Below are positions 11,510-22,602 of a stretch of DNA of 64,000 nucleotides, one piece after another. Positions within the stretch are counted from its first letter, which is position 1. Every line of letters starts with the position of its first letter. Source of the DNA: Epiperipatus broadwayi (taxonomy: Eukaryota > Onychophora > Udeonychophora > Euonychophora > Peripatidae); assembly GCA_028023455.1 (NCBI GenBank), contig JAQFVV010006270.1:5236834-5300833 (forward strand). Direction: 5' to 3'. The notes below the pieces were generated by a model, which worked only from the letters and a program-made list of their open reading frames with translations, was not told where the DNA came from and did no database searches. Made by a program: the position numbers and the translations under genes.

Positions 11510-12551
11510 GGTCAGTTCTCAAAACCTACTCTTTTCTTTTTTGGCTTCTTTCATTTTGATTTATTATTTTGAAGCGTTATTATAATTCTTCGCTATAAGT
11601 GGCAATTCTGGATCACGAATCTTCTGGTTATTATTATTTGCTATATTTATATATATTTTAAAGTCCTTTTAATTACTTCTTTATCAAACAATGGCGACTG
11701 GCTGTCTTCCACTCAGTCTCTGGCCTTTCTGCTCATCCTTGCTTTATCCTGTACTGATTTCATTATGCTGCTTCTTTGTTAATTTGGAAATATGAAACAA
11801 AATATTATTATTTTATTACTCAGATTTCTTCTGCTGCTTGCTCAACTGTTTGGCGGTGTCCTATTTAATTATTTGCTAGACTCGGGTATCTCAATGGGTA
11901 TCTCACTGTCATTCCCCCTTGTTCAGTGATTTCAAATGGATAGATTTACAAAATATTATTATTATGATTTTTTTACAGAAACTTGTTTACATAAGTAGCT
12001 ATACATAAAAGGACCAAATCCGAATTTTACAGCTTTACATGCATGAACCAATCTGTTCATCATCACTATTTCAAGGTGCAATATCATTTGTGGTCACATC
12101 TATATCATTAACCTCCCCCAGGGATATTTAACTTAATTATCTCGTTTGACTCCAGACGTTCAATTAGACAATCATACATTTTTATTTTTACAATTCTTAT
12201 TTGATGCAAAGCTATAAATGTTGCACTATTTTTTTGAAATTATGTTTAGTACAGTAATTAGCGCACATATATTTTTATAATATGACCAGAGCTGACAAAA
12301 GTTTATATATATATATTCCTTGTGTCATACTATATTAAACTGAAAATTCTCCAAGTGATTGTCTAAATGCCTGAGCCAAACAAAATACATATAATAATAT
12401 CTTAAAAATATAAATCACGATATTGAAAATATTGAACTACAGGGAAATGGGTAATTAAATGAACTAAATACTATCAGGGTTTTGTGGGTGTTTAAATCGA
12501 AGCCTCACATTGTAAAGTGCCATGGACCCGGAAAAAAAAAACATTATGTAA
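11510..12551 (-). other. Gypsy 5' untranslated leader
   Basis: About 1 kb between the 5' LTR and gag, AT-rich, with no frame. The first bases inside the LTR (minus strand) read TTACATAATG followed by a T10 run and CCGGGTCCATGG; no standard tRNA-complementary primer site was recognised. Confidence 0.6.
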
Positions 12552-15071
12552 TGGTCAAAACATGTCTATCTCACTAACACACTGCAGAATTTAAACCCGG
12601 GAAATAGAACTCAACACTAGGAGGGTTACCTCCCAGAAATCCCAAGTTCAAATCCAAAGTCCAAACTCCACAACACCTTCTATGGGATAACACATTTGAT
12701 GCTACTAATAGTATAATTTCATGCCGATGCCGGTGATCAGGGAGAAAACAAAAGACTCTAAATCTAAAATAGCCCTAAGTTCATTTAACAATAACTTATA
12801 GATGTGCCCGAGATAAACCCACTATGGTATGTTACTTAAATTGTACCCCGAATAAAAAGAGAAAAGAAATAAATTTACAAATAATATTTTAATAATTAGA
12901 TATAGAAAATAGTTTAGCTATATAAATTGGATAGCTATATACAATAAATAACAAGATGGCTGATACCTCATACTTGGGTTCATTTAGATAATGTGTCTAA
13001 AATACAGTGACACATTAGGCATATGCGAGTCATGTAAAGCCTAACAGAATTTGAATATTCTAAAATATCTATAATTGGAATCTTAAATGGAGACCGAGAG
13101 TCACTCGCGAAGTGACTAACAAAATTATAAGATCGACCTGTACTGAACGGACTTAAAATTCATTTAAATAATAGAATTCTTTTAAAGTAATTACTAAGGA
13201 AAATGTACGATAGTGCCAGCGATATAATGCTGAGGAAGGTGCAGTTTCTGAGTATGCAACTTTATAAATTATGAAGAAAGGTCTTGGCTTTGGATAAGCA
13301 TTTCACCTTTTATTTGGGGCATCTCTAGCCCACTCACAGCTCAAGCCTGGCCTGCACCCAGGAGCTTCGTAACTGTGGGGACATACGTGAAATAATTCCC
13401 ATGTGCCATTATAGCACAGTACTGGTAACCGCGAAGTAAAATAGGGGGAACGGATTTAACCGATGACGACCTTTGCAAATAGTAAGGTTCCAGCACATAT
13501 TCACTAGCAACACAGTTGGGCAATTTATTAAAGAACAGAAATAGCTCGCTCTCAAATTTCACATTTTTAATGACCAGCAGACTCTCAACAAAGCTTAGAG
13601 AAATAAATACTTATTCTAACAAAATTGATGATACATAAAAACTACTTTTAAACATATATAAATGATGGGAGGTGGATGCGTGTTTGCAGTATAATAAACT
13701 AAGATGGCTACCACCCATTATTTAACTTCCCTACATAACTCACATTTGCCTAAAGAAATTAATTAGATATTTCATTACAATACATTTAAATAAGACATTT
13801 ACAAATATATATAGAAAATCAACCCAAGCACAAGTTCAGCATGCATTAGAAAAAAACACTTGAATAAATACATATTAAGAAATATACAAAATTTATTAGC
13901 TATATAGCATGAGGGTTTCCGAGATCTCGGGTTGATTTTAATTACCTCGTTCTTTCAGATCTGTCCAAGGGCATTTCCAAATTTGTAACAAAGTTCTTAA
14001 GCAAATTTTGATTCTCCTGGGTTTGTTGTTCCACAGCAGCAGTTAGTAGATTTCAGGAGCAGCATTTCTTTGGGCTGGTTCAGGCTTGATGATACGGTGA
14101 CAGGACATCGGATAGTGAATGACGGATGGCCAAGGCACTGGCTCCTGAGGAAAAACAGCCTACTGCCCTTTACCCCATCATTCTAAGGTTAAATGATTTT
14201 AAAACTTGTTCTAAACTAACAAACAAGCCAGTCAGTCCGATAATGCAAATAAAACAAAAACTATTAGAAAATCAATTTCAAAATTACAGAAAATATAACT
14301 TCTGTTGTCACAATATCAGGCAACTTAATTAATAACTCTATAATAATCTTATAATAATCAATCTTATAATAATCAATCAGCCCTATTTATATGCTCTCTC
14401 TGATTACAATCTCCCTGCGGTGGTAAAATCCATTCCTTAAGTTATTAATAAATTGGAAAACACTGACTGCATTTTTTAATTAAATCCACTCATAAGCATT
14501 GTTTTTAATCTTATCAAATCTACTAGTAAAACTGGCTCCAATATAGTTAAAATTAGCCACTATTGTTCTTTCCCTACCCTCACTGATTTAAAAGAAAAAT
14601 GGCATGTTTTTGAAAAACTAAATAACATTTTATATTTATAAAACTCTCTTTTGAATTTAATTTCCAGAATATATTTATCAGTGATATTATTTTATTAAAT
14701 GCAAACAAATATAGTGGAATAACATCACAAAATAAACAGGTTCAAAAACAACAAATTTTAAATAAATATTTTCATAAATTTTAAATATTATCACAGTATA
14801 TGTGTAGATGAGAATATGTGACCTACTTTATTGTACAAGTATATATACATAATATGTACTCGACGGTTTGAAAATAAAACCATTTAAGACAATTTTAATT
14901 ATTATAAAACCCCAGACACCCCATTAGACATATAAATTTAGGTGGGATTTCTGTAAATATACCCAGTACACACACAATACGATAAAATTAGGGTTTTAAA
15001 TAAGGCATGAGGGTAGGAAACAGGAAGGCAAGATGAAACTAAGATTGTAAGGCATATCTTACTGTTTCACA
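12552..15071 (-). repeat. Gypsy 5' LTR (right copy)
   Basis: 2520 bp, colinear with 4768-7365. It has an extra segment of about 45 bp at 13352-13398 and lacks the 107-bp duplication. Point differences between the LTRs are scattered through the alignment, so the insertion is not brand new; I did not count them. Confidence 0.93.
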
Positions 15072-15091
15072 ATAGAAGTCACAACAGAATC

Positions 15092-15316
15092 AAACACTAT
15101 AATTAACAGAAGCAAAACTCTCTGTACAGTAGTGCAAACCAGAATAATCAATAGATGTAAGAAGATTTGTGCATAAAATCCCTATCTAATGCCTACTCAT
15201 CCAATATCCTCAGACTAGTTTCTAGCTGGTGACTTTCATCAGTGAGGAGAGTTTTGTCTCTGTTATAACAGCTTGCGGAAACATAGGGAATAATCATGTG
15301 ATATTTAGTGGTTTAA
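15092..15316. mobile_element. Foldback element with hammerhead-like motif (FB-HH copy 1)
   Basis: Arms 'agcaaaactctctgta' (15112 on) and 'gagagttttgtctctgt' (15247 on) are inverted. The right end carries the family terminus 'aatcatgtgatatttagtgg' (15292-15311). Internal words shared with other copies: 'ttgtgcataaaatccctatctaatgcctac' region (15167-15195) and the hammerhead-like block at 15207-15248. Confidence 0.8.
15207..15248 (-). ncRNA. Hammerhead-ribozyme-like motif HH1
   Basis: Minus strand: stem I 5' strand TCCTCA, core CTGATGA, weak stem II region, GAAA, tiny stem III ACTAGT (A-U and C-G pairs closed on TA), cleavage C, stem I 3' strand TGAGGA. Stem I is fully Watson-Crick over six pairs. 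All core residues are present. Stem II (AAGTCACCAGCTA) is poor, only about two pairs. Confidence 0.68.
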
Positions 15317-15737
15317 ATACTGATTCCATTAGCATCATTTTCCTAAGTGCAACTGGAATTTGATCAAACAGATTCAGAATAATCTATGGTCATTGTCAGG
15401 GACACACTAGTATTGTCCAATTTCCTATGCATAGTTGATACTTCTATATCCCTCACCCATATGAAAAAATCACTTTATAAAACATATCAGTGTTAATTAA
15501 TTATAGGTTTATTGAACAAAGAGCAAAAATTACAAAAAAGAAAAGATGTGTAAAAAACAATAAACATATAAGAAGGGTACAAAAACAAAAAGAATTTGGA
15601 AAAGACATTATTGGGCAAAAAAATTATTCGCGAATTGCACCTTACATAATTTTATGTAAATTAACAAATATACTTACAATTTTATAAAAACAAAAATATT
15701 AAACATTTTTTGTCACAAAATTTAACTTTATTTTATT
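15317..15737. other. AT-rich spacer
   Basis: A lysine-rich 65-codon frame (15490-15687) is low-complexity and not supported as a gene. Nothing else seen. Confidence 0.4.
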
Positions 15738-15860
15738 CAAATCACTAAACATCACACGATCACCATTCTTTATGCTTCCACAAGCTGGTAACATAGTGGC
15801 AAAACTCTCCATACAATAGCGCCACTCAGTGCAAGACAGAGTAATCATTGGCAAGAAAAT
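15738..15860. mobile_element. FB-HH family, single arm (copy 2)
   Basis: Begins 'atcactaaacatcacacgatcacc', continues through 'tatgcttccacaagctg' and 'ggcaaaactctccata', and ends after 'cagagtaatcattgg'. This is one arm of the foldback without its partner or hammerhead block. Confidence 0.78.
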
Positions 15861-15959
15861 AGCTTTCTTATTTGTACTTTGTATAAGCATAAATAGGAAA
15901 TACATAACTTTACAAGTATATAAAATAGAAACTTTATTAAACATTATTGAGTAAAAAAT

Positions 15960-16700
15960 TAGTAAATAAATATTCAAACAGAAAGAAAAATTACTTAGTG
16001 AATCGAATTTTCTAATTTTCATTAATAAAAATTCTGGAATAATATGTATATCAAGTTGATCCAAAATATCTGACTCTTGATATAATGCAATATTTGAAAG
16101 TCTATTGTGGAGTGTAAGTAGTTTTTAATAATTTTAAGTTTAGAAAAGAATTGTTCCAACAAATACTACAGATCTCAGTAATAACAAAAAAATCTGTAGA
16201 GCCATTGTAAAGTTTGGATAAACTATCATTAAATTGTTTGAATACATTAAATTATTTAATATAGATCATTTTTAGAATTAAAAATGGTTGGCTGTATAAA
16301 AATTTTTTACCTATAAATCGTCTGCTACTAAAAATGATTTTCGTATGTTAATTTTTGTCATAATTTTTACAACATAATAAACATTTTTTATTTTGTGAAG
16401 TACTTAATAAATGCAAAAACTGAAATGATTCTTATGTTCTTTTACTAAAGTAAATCTTTCCTGCAAAGATTCTAATATTTGATCTATTATGCAGAGAAAA
16501 AATTACCTTTAAACGAAATTTCAGAACATTCTATATTTTTATTTCGTGTTCAGAATCAAATTGTAACATCTTTGTATATCACCTTAGTGGTCTACTATTA
16601 GAAAATACAGATTCTGCACAAAATTGTGCTGCCATTAATTTTGCGTTTCCTCCAATTTCTTTGAAAGTTTCATCAAATCATTCAATGTATCTAAAGCAAG
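15960..16700 (-). pseudogene. hAT transposase relic (C-terminal half, minus strand)
   Basis: Read on the minus strand in broken frames: GGNAKLMAAQFCAESVF (about 16610-16660), then further on FSKLKIIKNYLHSTI (about 16100-16150), the hAT C-terminal dimerisation signature as in ZMYM1-like/DUF4371 transposases, then IIPEFLLMKIRKFDSLSNF (near 15975-16040). Many stops and frameshifts. A related but distinct relic lies at 19455-20890 on the plus strand. Confidence 0.62.
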
Positions 16701-16753
16701 TAGGAGATTCATGAATAAGATTGCAGTATTTTGCTGACAAAATTCACTAGCAC

Positions 16754-16794
16754 TTCACTGATGAATGCCAAAAGCATAAAACCAATATGGGATA
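16754..16794 (+). ncRNA. Hammerhead-like motif HH2 (degenerate)
   Basis: CTGATGA at 16758-16764, then stem II ATGC CAAAA GCAT (perfect four pairs), then AAAAC instead of GAAAC, and a decayed stem III. It lies 374 bp upstream of HH3 in the same orientation, and the two share flanking sequence (attctgaaaagcttgttaag follows both). Confidence 0.5.
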
Positions 16795-17126
16795 GGGATA
16801 TTCTGAAAAGCTTGTTAAGAAATACTGCGCACACTCATATAACATTTGTAATTCAAGCTTAGTAAATTAAGTCACATTATATATGACTTGATTTCCTTGC
16901 AAATATTGTTTTGCTCTTAAGGCTTTGGAGATTTTTATGTTACTAAAAGCTATTAACATATGATGTATCTGAACTTAGTTCAGACCCATATGGCTATTTG
17001 AGTTGGATAGCTGAATTTGAAATATGGATGTCTGAAAATTTCAGATTTTCTACATAATAGTTAACCATTTGATAAAGTGCTGGGCTTGACTTGGTATTTT
17101 AAATCTAATGCTTGAATATCCTAGTG

Positions 17127-17166
17127 CCTCACTGAGGAATGCCAAAAGCATGAAACCGGTCTGGGG
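17127..17166 (+). ncRNA. Hammerhead-ribozyme-like motif HH3
   Basis: Stem I CCTCA with TGGGG (five pairs including one G-U), core CTGAGGA at 17132-17138, stem II ATGC CAAAA GCAT (four pairs), GAAA, stem III ACCGGT (palindromic), cleavage C at 17161 (GTC triplet). Every conserved catalytic-core position of the hammerhead consensus is present. The 10.1-11.1 pair is A-U rather than the usual G-C. Confidence 0.75.
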
Positions 17167-17469
17167 ATAGGGATATTCTGAAAAGCTTGTTAAGCTATTG
17201 GCATGCTCATTATATAAAATTCACTTTATATAAAATATCATACCAAACTTTATTACAACAAATAAATGTAAATGTATCAATTTTTTCACCTAGACATTTT
17301 AGCTAATATTTAGGTCGTTCATCCAGTTTTGAAGAGTCATTACAAATTTCATAATAAAGCATATATTTCAAGTAAATATTTATAAAAAGATTTTATGGTC
17401 CCAATTCTGCTCATCCACCATATTTTGGATAATGGCTTTAAGATTAAATCAGTTGCATAAGTTTAAGTT

Positions 17470-17790
17470 TTTAAACAGAGCAAAACTCTCCATACAGTAT
17501 TGCCACCTGTGCTAAACAGAGTAATCAATGGATGCCAGAAGGCTTGTGCATAAAATCCCTATCTAATGCCTATTCATCCAATATCCCCAGACTAGTTTCT
17601 GGCTTATGGCCTTCGTCAGTGAGGAGCTTTGGATCTGAGAGCACTGCATCTAGATCTTAGGATCTAATGCAACCCTCTAGCAACCACCTTTTATCTCTAC
17701 TTAACTACAAAACTATCAACAATTAATGTGCTAGTATAGGAGATGTGATCATGTGATGCTTAGAAGTTTAAGTTTTTACTTGCCTCCACT
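17470..17790. mobile_element. FB-HH family element (copy 3)
   Basis: Starts 'aacagagcaaaactctccatacagta', passes HH4, then 'ggatctgagagcactgcatctagatcttagg', and ends 'tagtataggagatgtgatcatgtgatgctta', the family's inverted terminus. The terminal word 'tgatcatgtgatg' is the inverse of 'catcacatgatca' that starts other copies. Confidence 0.82.
17584..17625 (-). ncRNA. Hammerhead-ribozyme-like motif HH4
   Basis: Minus strand: TCCTCA pairs with TGGGGA (stem I, one G-U), core CTGACGA, stem II GGC CATAA GCC (three G-C-type pairs flanked by an A-A mismatch at the 10.1/11.1 position), GAAA, stem III ACTAGT, cleavage C. Confidence 0.7.
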
Positions 17791-17929
17791 AAACTATTTT
17801 AGAACTAGGATCAGAATAAAATAAGATCTAAAAAAATAATAACAAATAAGTGATTATAAATAATTTGTTTAAGACAAAGCTATAAAATATAAATAACAAT
17901 TAAAACACAAATGCATTTTGTTGTATTTA

Positions 17930-18182
17930 TATGAGTATTGAATGTCTTTAGAAAAAAATTTAATTTCCAAATACATTCAACTGTTAGTAATAGCATCCAG
18001 GTTAGTATATGACCAATGTTTCAAGATGTATTATTCTCCCCTCTTTTTCAGACGTTGCTGGCCTGACCAGTGACAGTACTAGCATGGGAATTGAACCTGG
18101 ACTGTTAGATTCTTGAGTATTGAATTTTAAGGTAAAGTTCTAACCAATTGAGCTATCTTGCCAAAGACATTCAATACTCATA
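17930..18182 (-). mobile_element. tRNA-like sequence inside a 20-bp perfect inverted repeat
   Basis: Arms 17930-17949 and 18163-18182 are perfect inverted repeats (tatgagtattgaatgtcttt). Just inside the right arm, read on the minus strand, are GGCAAGATAGCTCAATTGG (A-box-like TAGCTCAATTGG) and, about 45 bases on, CCAGGTTCAATTCCC (B-box-like). This looks like the head of a tRNA-derived SINE captured in a foldback. The anticodon arm is not canonical, so I do not call a functional tRNA gene. Confidence 0.6.
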
Positions 18183-18379
18183 TTAGATGATGAAAATAGT
18201 CCAATATGTAAATACAACTAAAACACCATCATCAGAAACCTTCAGGAAAACACAAAAATGTATTCTATTTGGATATAATTAGTGAATATTTTATTTAAGT
18301 ATTTCCTCTTCACTTGTGTTTTTGTACCTGTGTGCATCTTGTCAGCATCTCTCCTGGTAATTGTGCACACCTGCTTTAT

Positions 18380-18530
18380 ATATAGAATTTATCAGTGGCT
18401 GATCATTATAAATGTGGAGAAATACAAACTATGAGCCACATGGTCAAAGATTATCAAACTTATGGCTATAGTGACAGAATTGAGGAACGTAATAAAACCA
18501 CCAGTGAAGCAATCTCCTAAATGAAATCTC
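18380..18530 (+). pseudogene. LINE RT C-terminal scrap
   Basis: Encodes KCGEIQTMSHMVKDYQTYGY in one frame, resembling the C-x-CG-x2-QT-x2-H motif found at the C-terminus of Jockey/RTE-type LINE proteins. Too short for family assignment. Confidence 0.4.
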
Positions 18531-18598
18531 TACAATTTTCTTTGTGATATCATGTTAATAATGAAGCTGTCAAAATCCATATGCCAAATAAATAAAAA

Positions 18599-18715
18599 TG
18601 CTTACAAGGACTTGTGAAGTTTGGTGAAAATATTGCATAGACATAAATTTGACTCATATGAAAACATTAAATTATGATGTGAACTAATTTAAAAACTAAA
18701 ACAGTAGTAGATGCA
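18599..18715. repeat. Direct repeat, left copy (pair with 19263-19375)
   Basis: 'tgcttacaaggacttgtgaa' at 18599 recurs at about 19263, and similarity continues for about 110 bp. The 550 bp between has no named element; it includes GC-richer sequence at 19200-19262 (ctgtccctcccctctgattgg). Confidence 0.85.
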
Positions 18716-19262
18716 TTCAGGGCCTTTCAGAGAATATGTGAGGCCCAGGACAACTAATATTTTAGAGGTCCTTCAAAATTTAAAATAAGAACATAAGGAG
18801 AGAGAGAAGAAATGAGTTTTTACTGACAGAGCTGAAAACAGGATTCTGGGAGCAGTTAGTTATGAGTCGCAGAAACGAGTAAGCAGATCAAATCCAGATT
18901 GCATTCGGATAGGGTAGATTCACTTTAGCATTGTTAGTAGTATCATAAAACACATCACAGAACTGACAGGGGATGAGTTCTGCTGGTCACTGAGTGCTAC
19001 AATCACTTTTGTCACAGAGTAATCAAATTAGCACCTCTTTCATAAACTGGCTTACTTTTCAACTCGTGGTATGCCTGCTTGGAAAAGTTTTTCTCAAATA
19101 TTTTTGGGGAAAATTTAACTGTAAGATTAAGGCCATTCTATGAGCCATGACATCACTTTGCCTTCTATATTTTTGTTTAACATATTGAGTTGCCAAGTTG
19201 AGGCCCCTAATTTTGCCAGGTCTGGGGCAGCTACCCCTCCTGTCCCTCCCCTCTGATTGGCT

Positions 19263-19375
19263 CTGCTTACAAGGACTTGTGAAATTTGGTGAAAATATTG
19301 CATAGACATAAGTTTGACTCATTTAAAAACTGTTAACTTATGATGTGAATTTAAAACTAATTAAAAAAATAAAAC
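19263..19375. repeat. Direct repeat, right copy (pair with 18599-18715)
   Basis: Second copy of the 110-bp repeat, immediately left of the hAT relic. The open frames on the minus strand here are shadows without motif support. Confidence 0.85.
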
Positions 19376-19454
19376 AATAATTTATAGCTTTATGAATTGG
19401 GGGGGGGGGACAAAGATATTATAAGAACAGTAGAAATAATATATTTTTAAAGCA

Positions 19455-20890
19455 GTCATTCCTTGCCTTTTAGAGGATCATCCAACACATTTTTTAAAAG
19501 TGATAATGAGAATTGTTTAAAATTAATTAAATTATTTGGAAAATTCGATTCTGCTATGCAACTCAGAAAGAGGTTTAAGAAAAGGATGTAAAACTTACTA
19601 CATAAGCAAAGATATTCAAAATGAAATTATACTTCTGTTGAGTCAAACCATCACTAAGAAAACATTAGAAATCATTAAAAATCAAGTATTGTTTTATCAC
19701 GTTCTATATACTCTGGTCATAACAAAAATGGGACAAATGACACTCATATTATTATTTGTATCCTGTAGAGAAAAAATAACACTGGAATAATATCATTTTT
19801 TAGTGTTCATGTCACTGTGAGAAAAGATCTTTGTGATACCATAGTTAATAAACTACAACAATGGCAACTTGAAATAGGCAAATAAGAGGACAAGGTTATA
19901 CCAATAGTGTATACATATTAAAGGAAAAAGAATGGTTTAGCATTGAACATAATTTAGATTTAATAATTAATGATACTTCAAAAGTGAATTCATATGCAGA
20001 CGGGAATTTTTTTTTTTGTCTTATTTAGTCGCTTTATAACTTTTTTACATCTTCAAGAAAATGTTGATTCATTGTAAAAACAACATATTTTTAGCATTAC
20101 TTTAAAACTTTTGTCACACAGACATTGGAAGAGTTTAGTTGATGAAATCAGTCAAACATATTATCCTATTTATAAATTGTCAAATGAAGAAGAATGTGAT
20201 AGAGAAACAAGATACAAATGTGTTTTTTTTTCATATGTGAAACGCGTTGACCAGGAAGCGAACCCGGGTCAGCTGCTTGGAAGGCAGCTATGCCAACTGC
20301 TAGGCCACCAACGCTTCATCTTTATGTTCTCTAATTTTGTGTTATAATCTTCGGAACTAAGCACAAAGAGTTTGTAAAATCTTACAAAGATCTTACAAAA
20401 ATATTGAGTTTGCCATTATGTTAACTGAAATATTTACACAACATTTTGTCCAAGGGAAAAAAAGTACCCAATTTCAATATGAACAGAAAGATTAAGTATC
20501 TCATTGTCTAAAAAAAATTTTCAAATATTTTTTTGTTATATTGTTGTGGGTGTTGTCCAAAGATTCTCTTAAAAAAAAACAGATTTGAATTATTGCAACC
20601 CCGTAGTATTTATTCTCAATTTCTAAATAATATGATTACTTTTTTGAATTTGTCAATTTCATTAAGAATATGGTTTACAATTCTTCTAACTGTAGTCAGT
20701 AGTGAGCCTTTTTTCTCTCTTTTAAGGTTAGAACGTTGTTGTGAACTCATCCTAACTCAGAAAAGGTACCCTCAAGAAATGAACTTGTCCTCACAACAAT
20801 CTTATCAAGAACAGATTCAACTTACAATGAAACTGATCAATGAAATAACAATAAAGGAAATAAATAGCCAATTTCATAAACGGGGCAGTT
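19455..20890 (+). pseudogene. hAT transposase relic, ZMYM1/DUF4371-like
   Basis: Read across broken frames in order: LAFRGSSNTLFKSDNENC (from about 19456), then YYISKDIQNEIILLLSQ (19593 on), MGQMTLILLF (about 19730), THRHWKSLVDEI (about 20115), and SISLRIWFTILLTVVSSEP with FFSLLRL (20650-20730), which is the hAT dimerisation region. These follow the order seen in ZMYM1-like domesticated and transposon-borne hAT proteins. Premature stops, frameshifts and an inserted tRNA-type SINE at 20221-20315 show inactivity. Catalytic residues cannot be verified in this state. Confidence 0.78.
20221..20315 (-). mobile_element. tRNA-Gly(TCC)-derived SINE
   Basis: Minus strand begins GCGTTGG (acceptor stem, paired with GTCAACGC at the 3' side). 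It then has an A-box-like GTGGCCTAGCAGTTGG, anticodon arm AGCTGCC TTCCAAG CAGCT with TCC at the anticodon, and B-box-like GGGTTCGCTTCC. It is followed by GTTTCACATATG and an A8 tail. The B box has C where tRNAs have the invariant A58, and the tail is that of the SINE family, so this is a retroposed copy, not a working tRNA gene. It lies inside the hAT relic. Confidence 0.75.
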
Positions 20891-21320
20891 AAGAGAGCTA
20901 AATCAGTGAGTCCGATCATTAGACGGCAAGCTTCCTATATATTGACGTACATTTGAGAGGGAAAACACAGGCGACAAGTTCAGACAATTGTCGAATGGTA
21001 GAATGTATGTTGTCAGCTATTAAGCAAGAAGCTTCTAGCTATAGTTATCACCATACCTGCATATGAAGCTAGAAACCATAGGTTGAAAGTGTCGAAGTCC
21101 TAATGGAAAATCACATTTCTTCCTAAACATTACCTATACGCTAACGCTTAGAATTGCTTACCCCATCAACCGTATTGATGCAACGGATATTATTAAACGT
21201 TCGTATATACTCTGTACATAAAATAGATACTATTTTAGATTGTAAATACATTTAATAAAGAGTTGTGTTATTCTTAAATCACCAGGAATATTACTCCCGG
21301 GCATATTACAGCATAAACGC
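20891..21320 (+). other. GC-richer patch with polyadenylation-like signal, possible solo LTR
   Basis: Unlike its surroundings in composition. It contains 'tttaataaagagttgtg' (AATAAA at about 21254) and ends 'tattactcccgggcatattaca', a retroelement-like terminus. No second copy is in the window and no coding sequence is seen. Assignment as a solo LTR is a guess from layout. Confidence 0.3.
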
Positions 21321-22594
21321 AACAAAGGTAATAAAAAGTTATTCATAGTCTTCAATTTTTCAAAGAAAGATTAAGTCCGAGTTCAAACCCCTATATATTA
21401 CATATATAAGTACAGGTATGAAAAAGCCTATACTGTAGGGGAAAAAAAGAAAGATTAAGTAATTTCTCTATTAATGCTATTAAACAGTGTATATTTAAAA
21501 ATAAATGTAAGCGAACTAATTTCAAAGTTTGCTAGCATTTAAAATGAAAAACGGATTGTATTGCGTTAAATATTTATATATTAAATGATTTTTTTTTTCT
21601 TGATTATATAATACACATGTACCTTTGATATTTATTCATTTGTAATGAGATTGTAATACCGTAATTGTTCTATTTTTTGTAACATATTTTCTTTTTTGAG
21701 AGTTTAACTAAACATATTTTTGAAATAAAAATATATTAAATCAAGGTTCTATACAATTGTATGTTTATTTGATTATTTAACTATTATGTTCCGGGGGTGG
21801 GGGGTGGAGAGAGGCACTTCATATCTGTGCACGCTGATGCTAAAAATCCTAGCGCCAGACTTACATATTTCGCACACCAACTCTTTCACTTACGATACTC
21901 AAATGTCATGTGATCTCTCGAACGAAAAACCAATCTATTTTTATATTTAAGTAAGTTCATAAAATTTTAGCACAATTAAATAAAACATTTTAATATGTCA
22001 GCTGAGTTCTTAAATGACTTCAAAAAACAAATTCATTTTCAGCAATATTATCAACTTACCGGTAAATATATTATTAAGAACACGTTATTATAAGTATAGA
22101 CTGTTTACCGTCTGTTTTTTCAATAGTCTATGTATTTAATTCTTTCTTTCAATTATAATAGGCACTGGACAATGAGAATTTTTTCCTTATTAGTTCATTA
22201 TAATAAAATAATCAAATGAGTTATTATTTGGAACATTATGGACTATTCCAGTATTATGATCTTTAAACTGTTGTGTGTATTAAACCATGAAGGGGATGAA
22301 GATTGACCGCACGTATATACTTACATATGTATGAAAATATATATCTGTAAGGAATCATGCAAGCTATCAGTGATGATAACTTATGACAACTATTTTTTAA
22401 AAATTATCTTAATATGGATACAAATAAATGTAGACATATCCATGTAACGGTCTCATAATGTAGTGATTAATCTGCCATACCTATGACATTGTAATGAAAA
22501 TATCTAAAAGTACCTTTACCTAAATATATATTTGTCATGTCCAACTAAATGTTTAAAGCTTTTAATAAAATCTTTGAGTATGTGTGTGTAGTTG
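21321..22594. other. AT-rich spacer, nothing recognised
   Basis: A G-rich run (21791-21808) and a short GC-richer stretch (21820-21920) break the AT-rich background. No frames or repeats supported. Confidence 0.4.
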
Positions 22595-22602
22595 GTCTAA
22601 CA

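Larger units (their letters stand above)
4768..15071 (-). mobile_element. Ty3/Gypsy LTR retrotransposon, complete outline, coding region decayed
   Basis: Two long direct repeats (4768-7365 and 12552-15071) flank 5.2 kb that reads gag, protease, RT, RNase H, integrase on the minus strand, the Ty3/Gypsy order. Read on that strand each repeat begins TGTGAAACAG and ends TTTTGACCA, the usual TG...CA. A purine run AAGGGAA abuts the 3' LTR and is a good polypurine tract. I see no convincing tRNA primer site next to the 5' LTR and no matching target-site duplication. Multiple frame breaks and stops show that it is inactive. The LTRs are long for the family, and no env-like frame was seen. Confidence 0.92.
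16746..17215 (+). repeat. Head-to-tail dimer bearing HH2 and HH3 (374-bp period)
   Basis: Hammerhead cores at 16758 and 17132, each followed by 'gatagggatattctgaaaagcttg'. The sequence between includes 'ctgaacttagttcagacccatatggctatttgag', which recurs in related form at 47056-47090. A direct-repeat arrangement with a ribozyme at each junction is the layout described for retrozymes. Confidence 0.65.

Noticed and set aside
4763-15077. Target-site duplication of the Gypsy element
   Set aside because: The bases outside the two LTRs (ending ttttaa on the left, starting atagaa on the right) do not match in either alignment tried.
20243-20315. Functional tRNA-Gly(TCC) gene
   Set aside because: Folds well and has a TCC anticodon, but the B box lacks the invariant A58, the acceptor stem has a G-T pair, and the family A-tail with CACATATG follows. 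It is a SINE copy.
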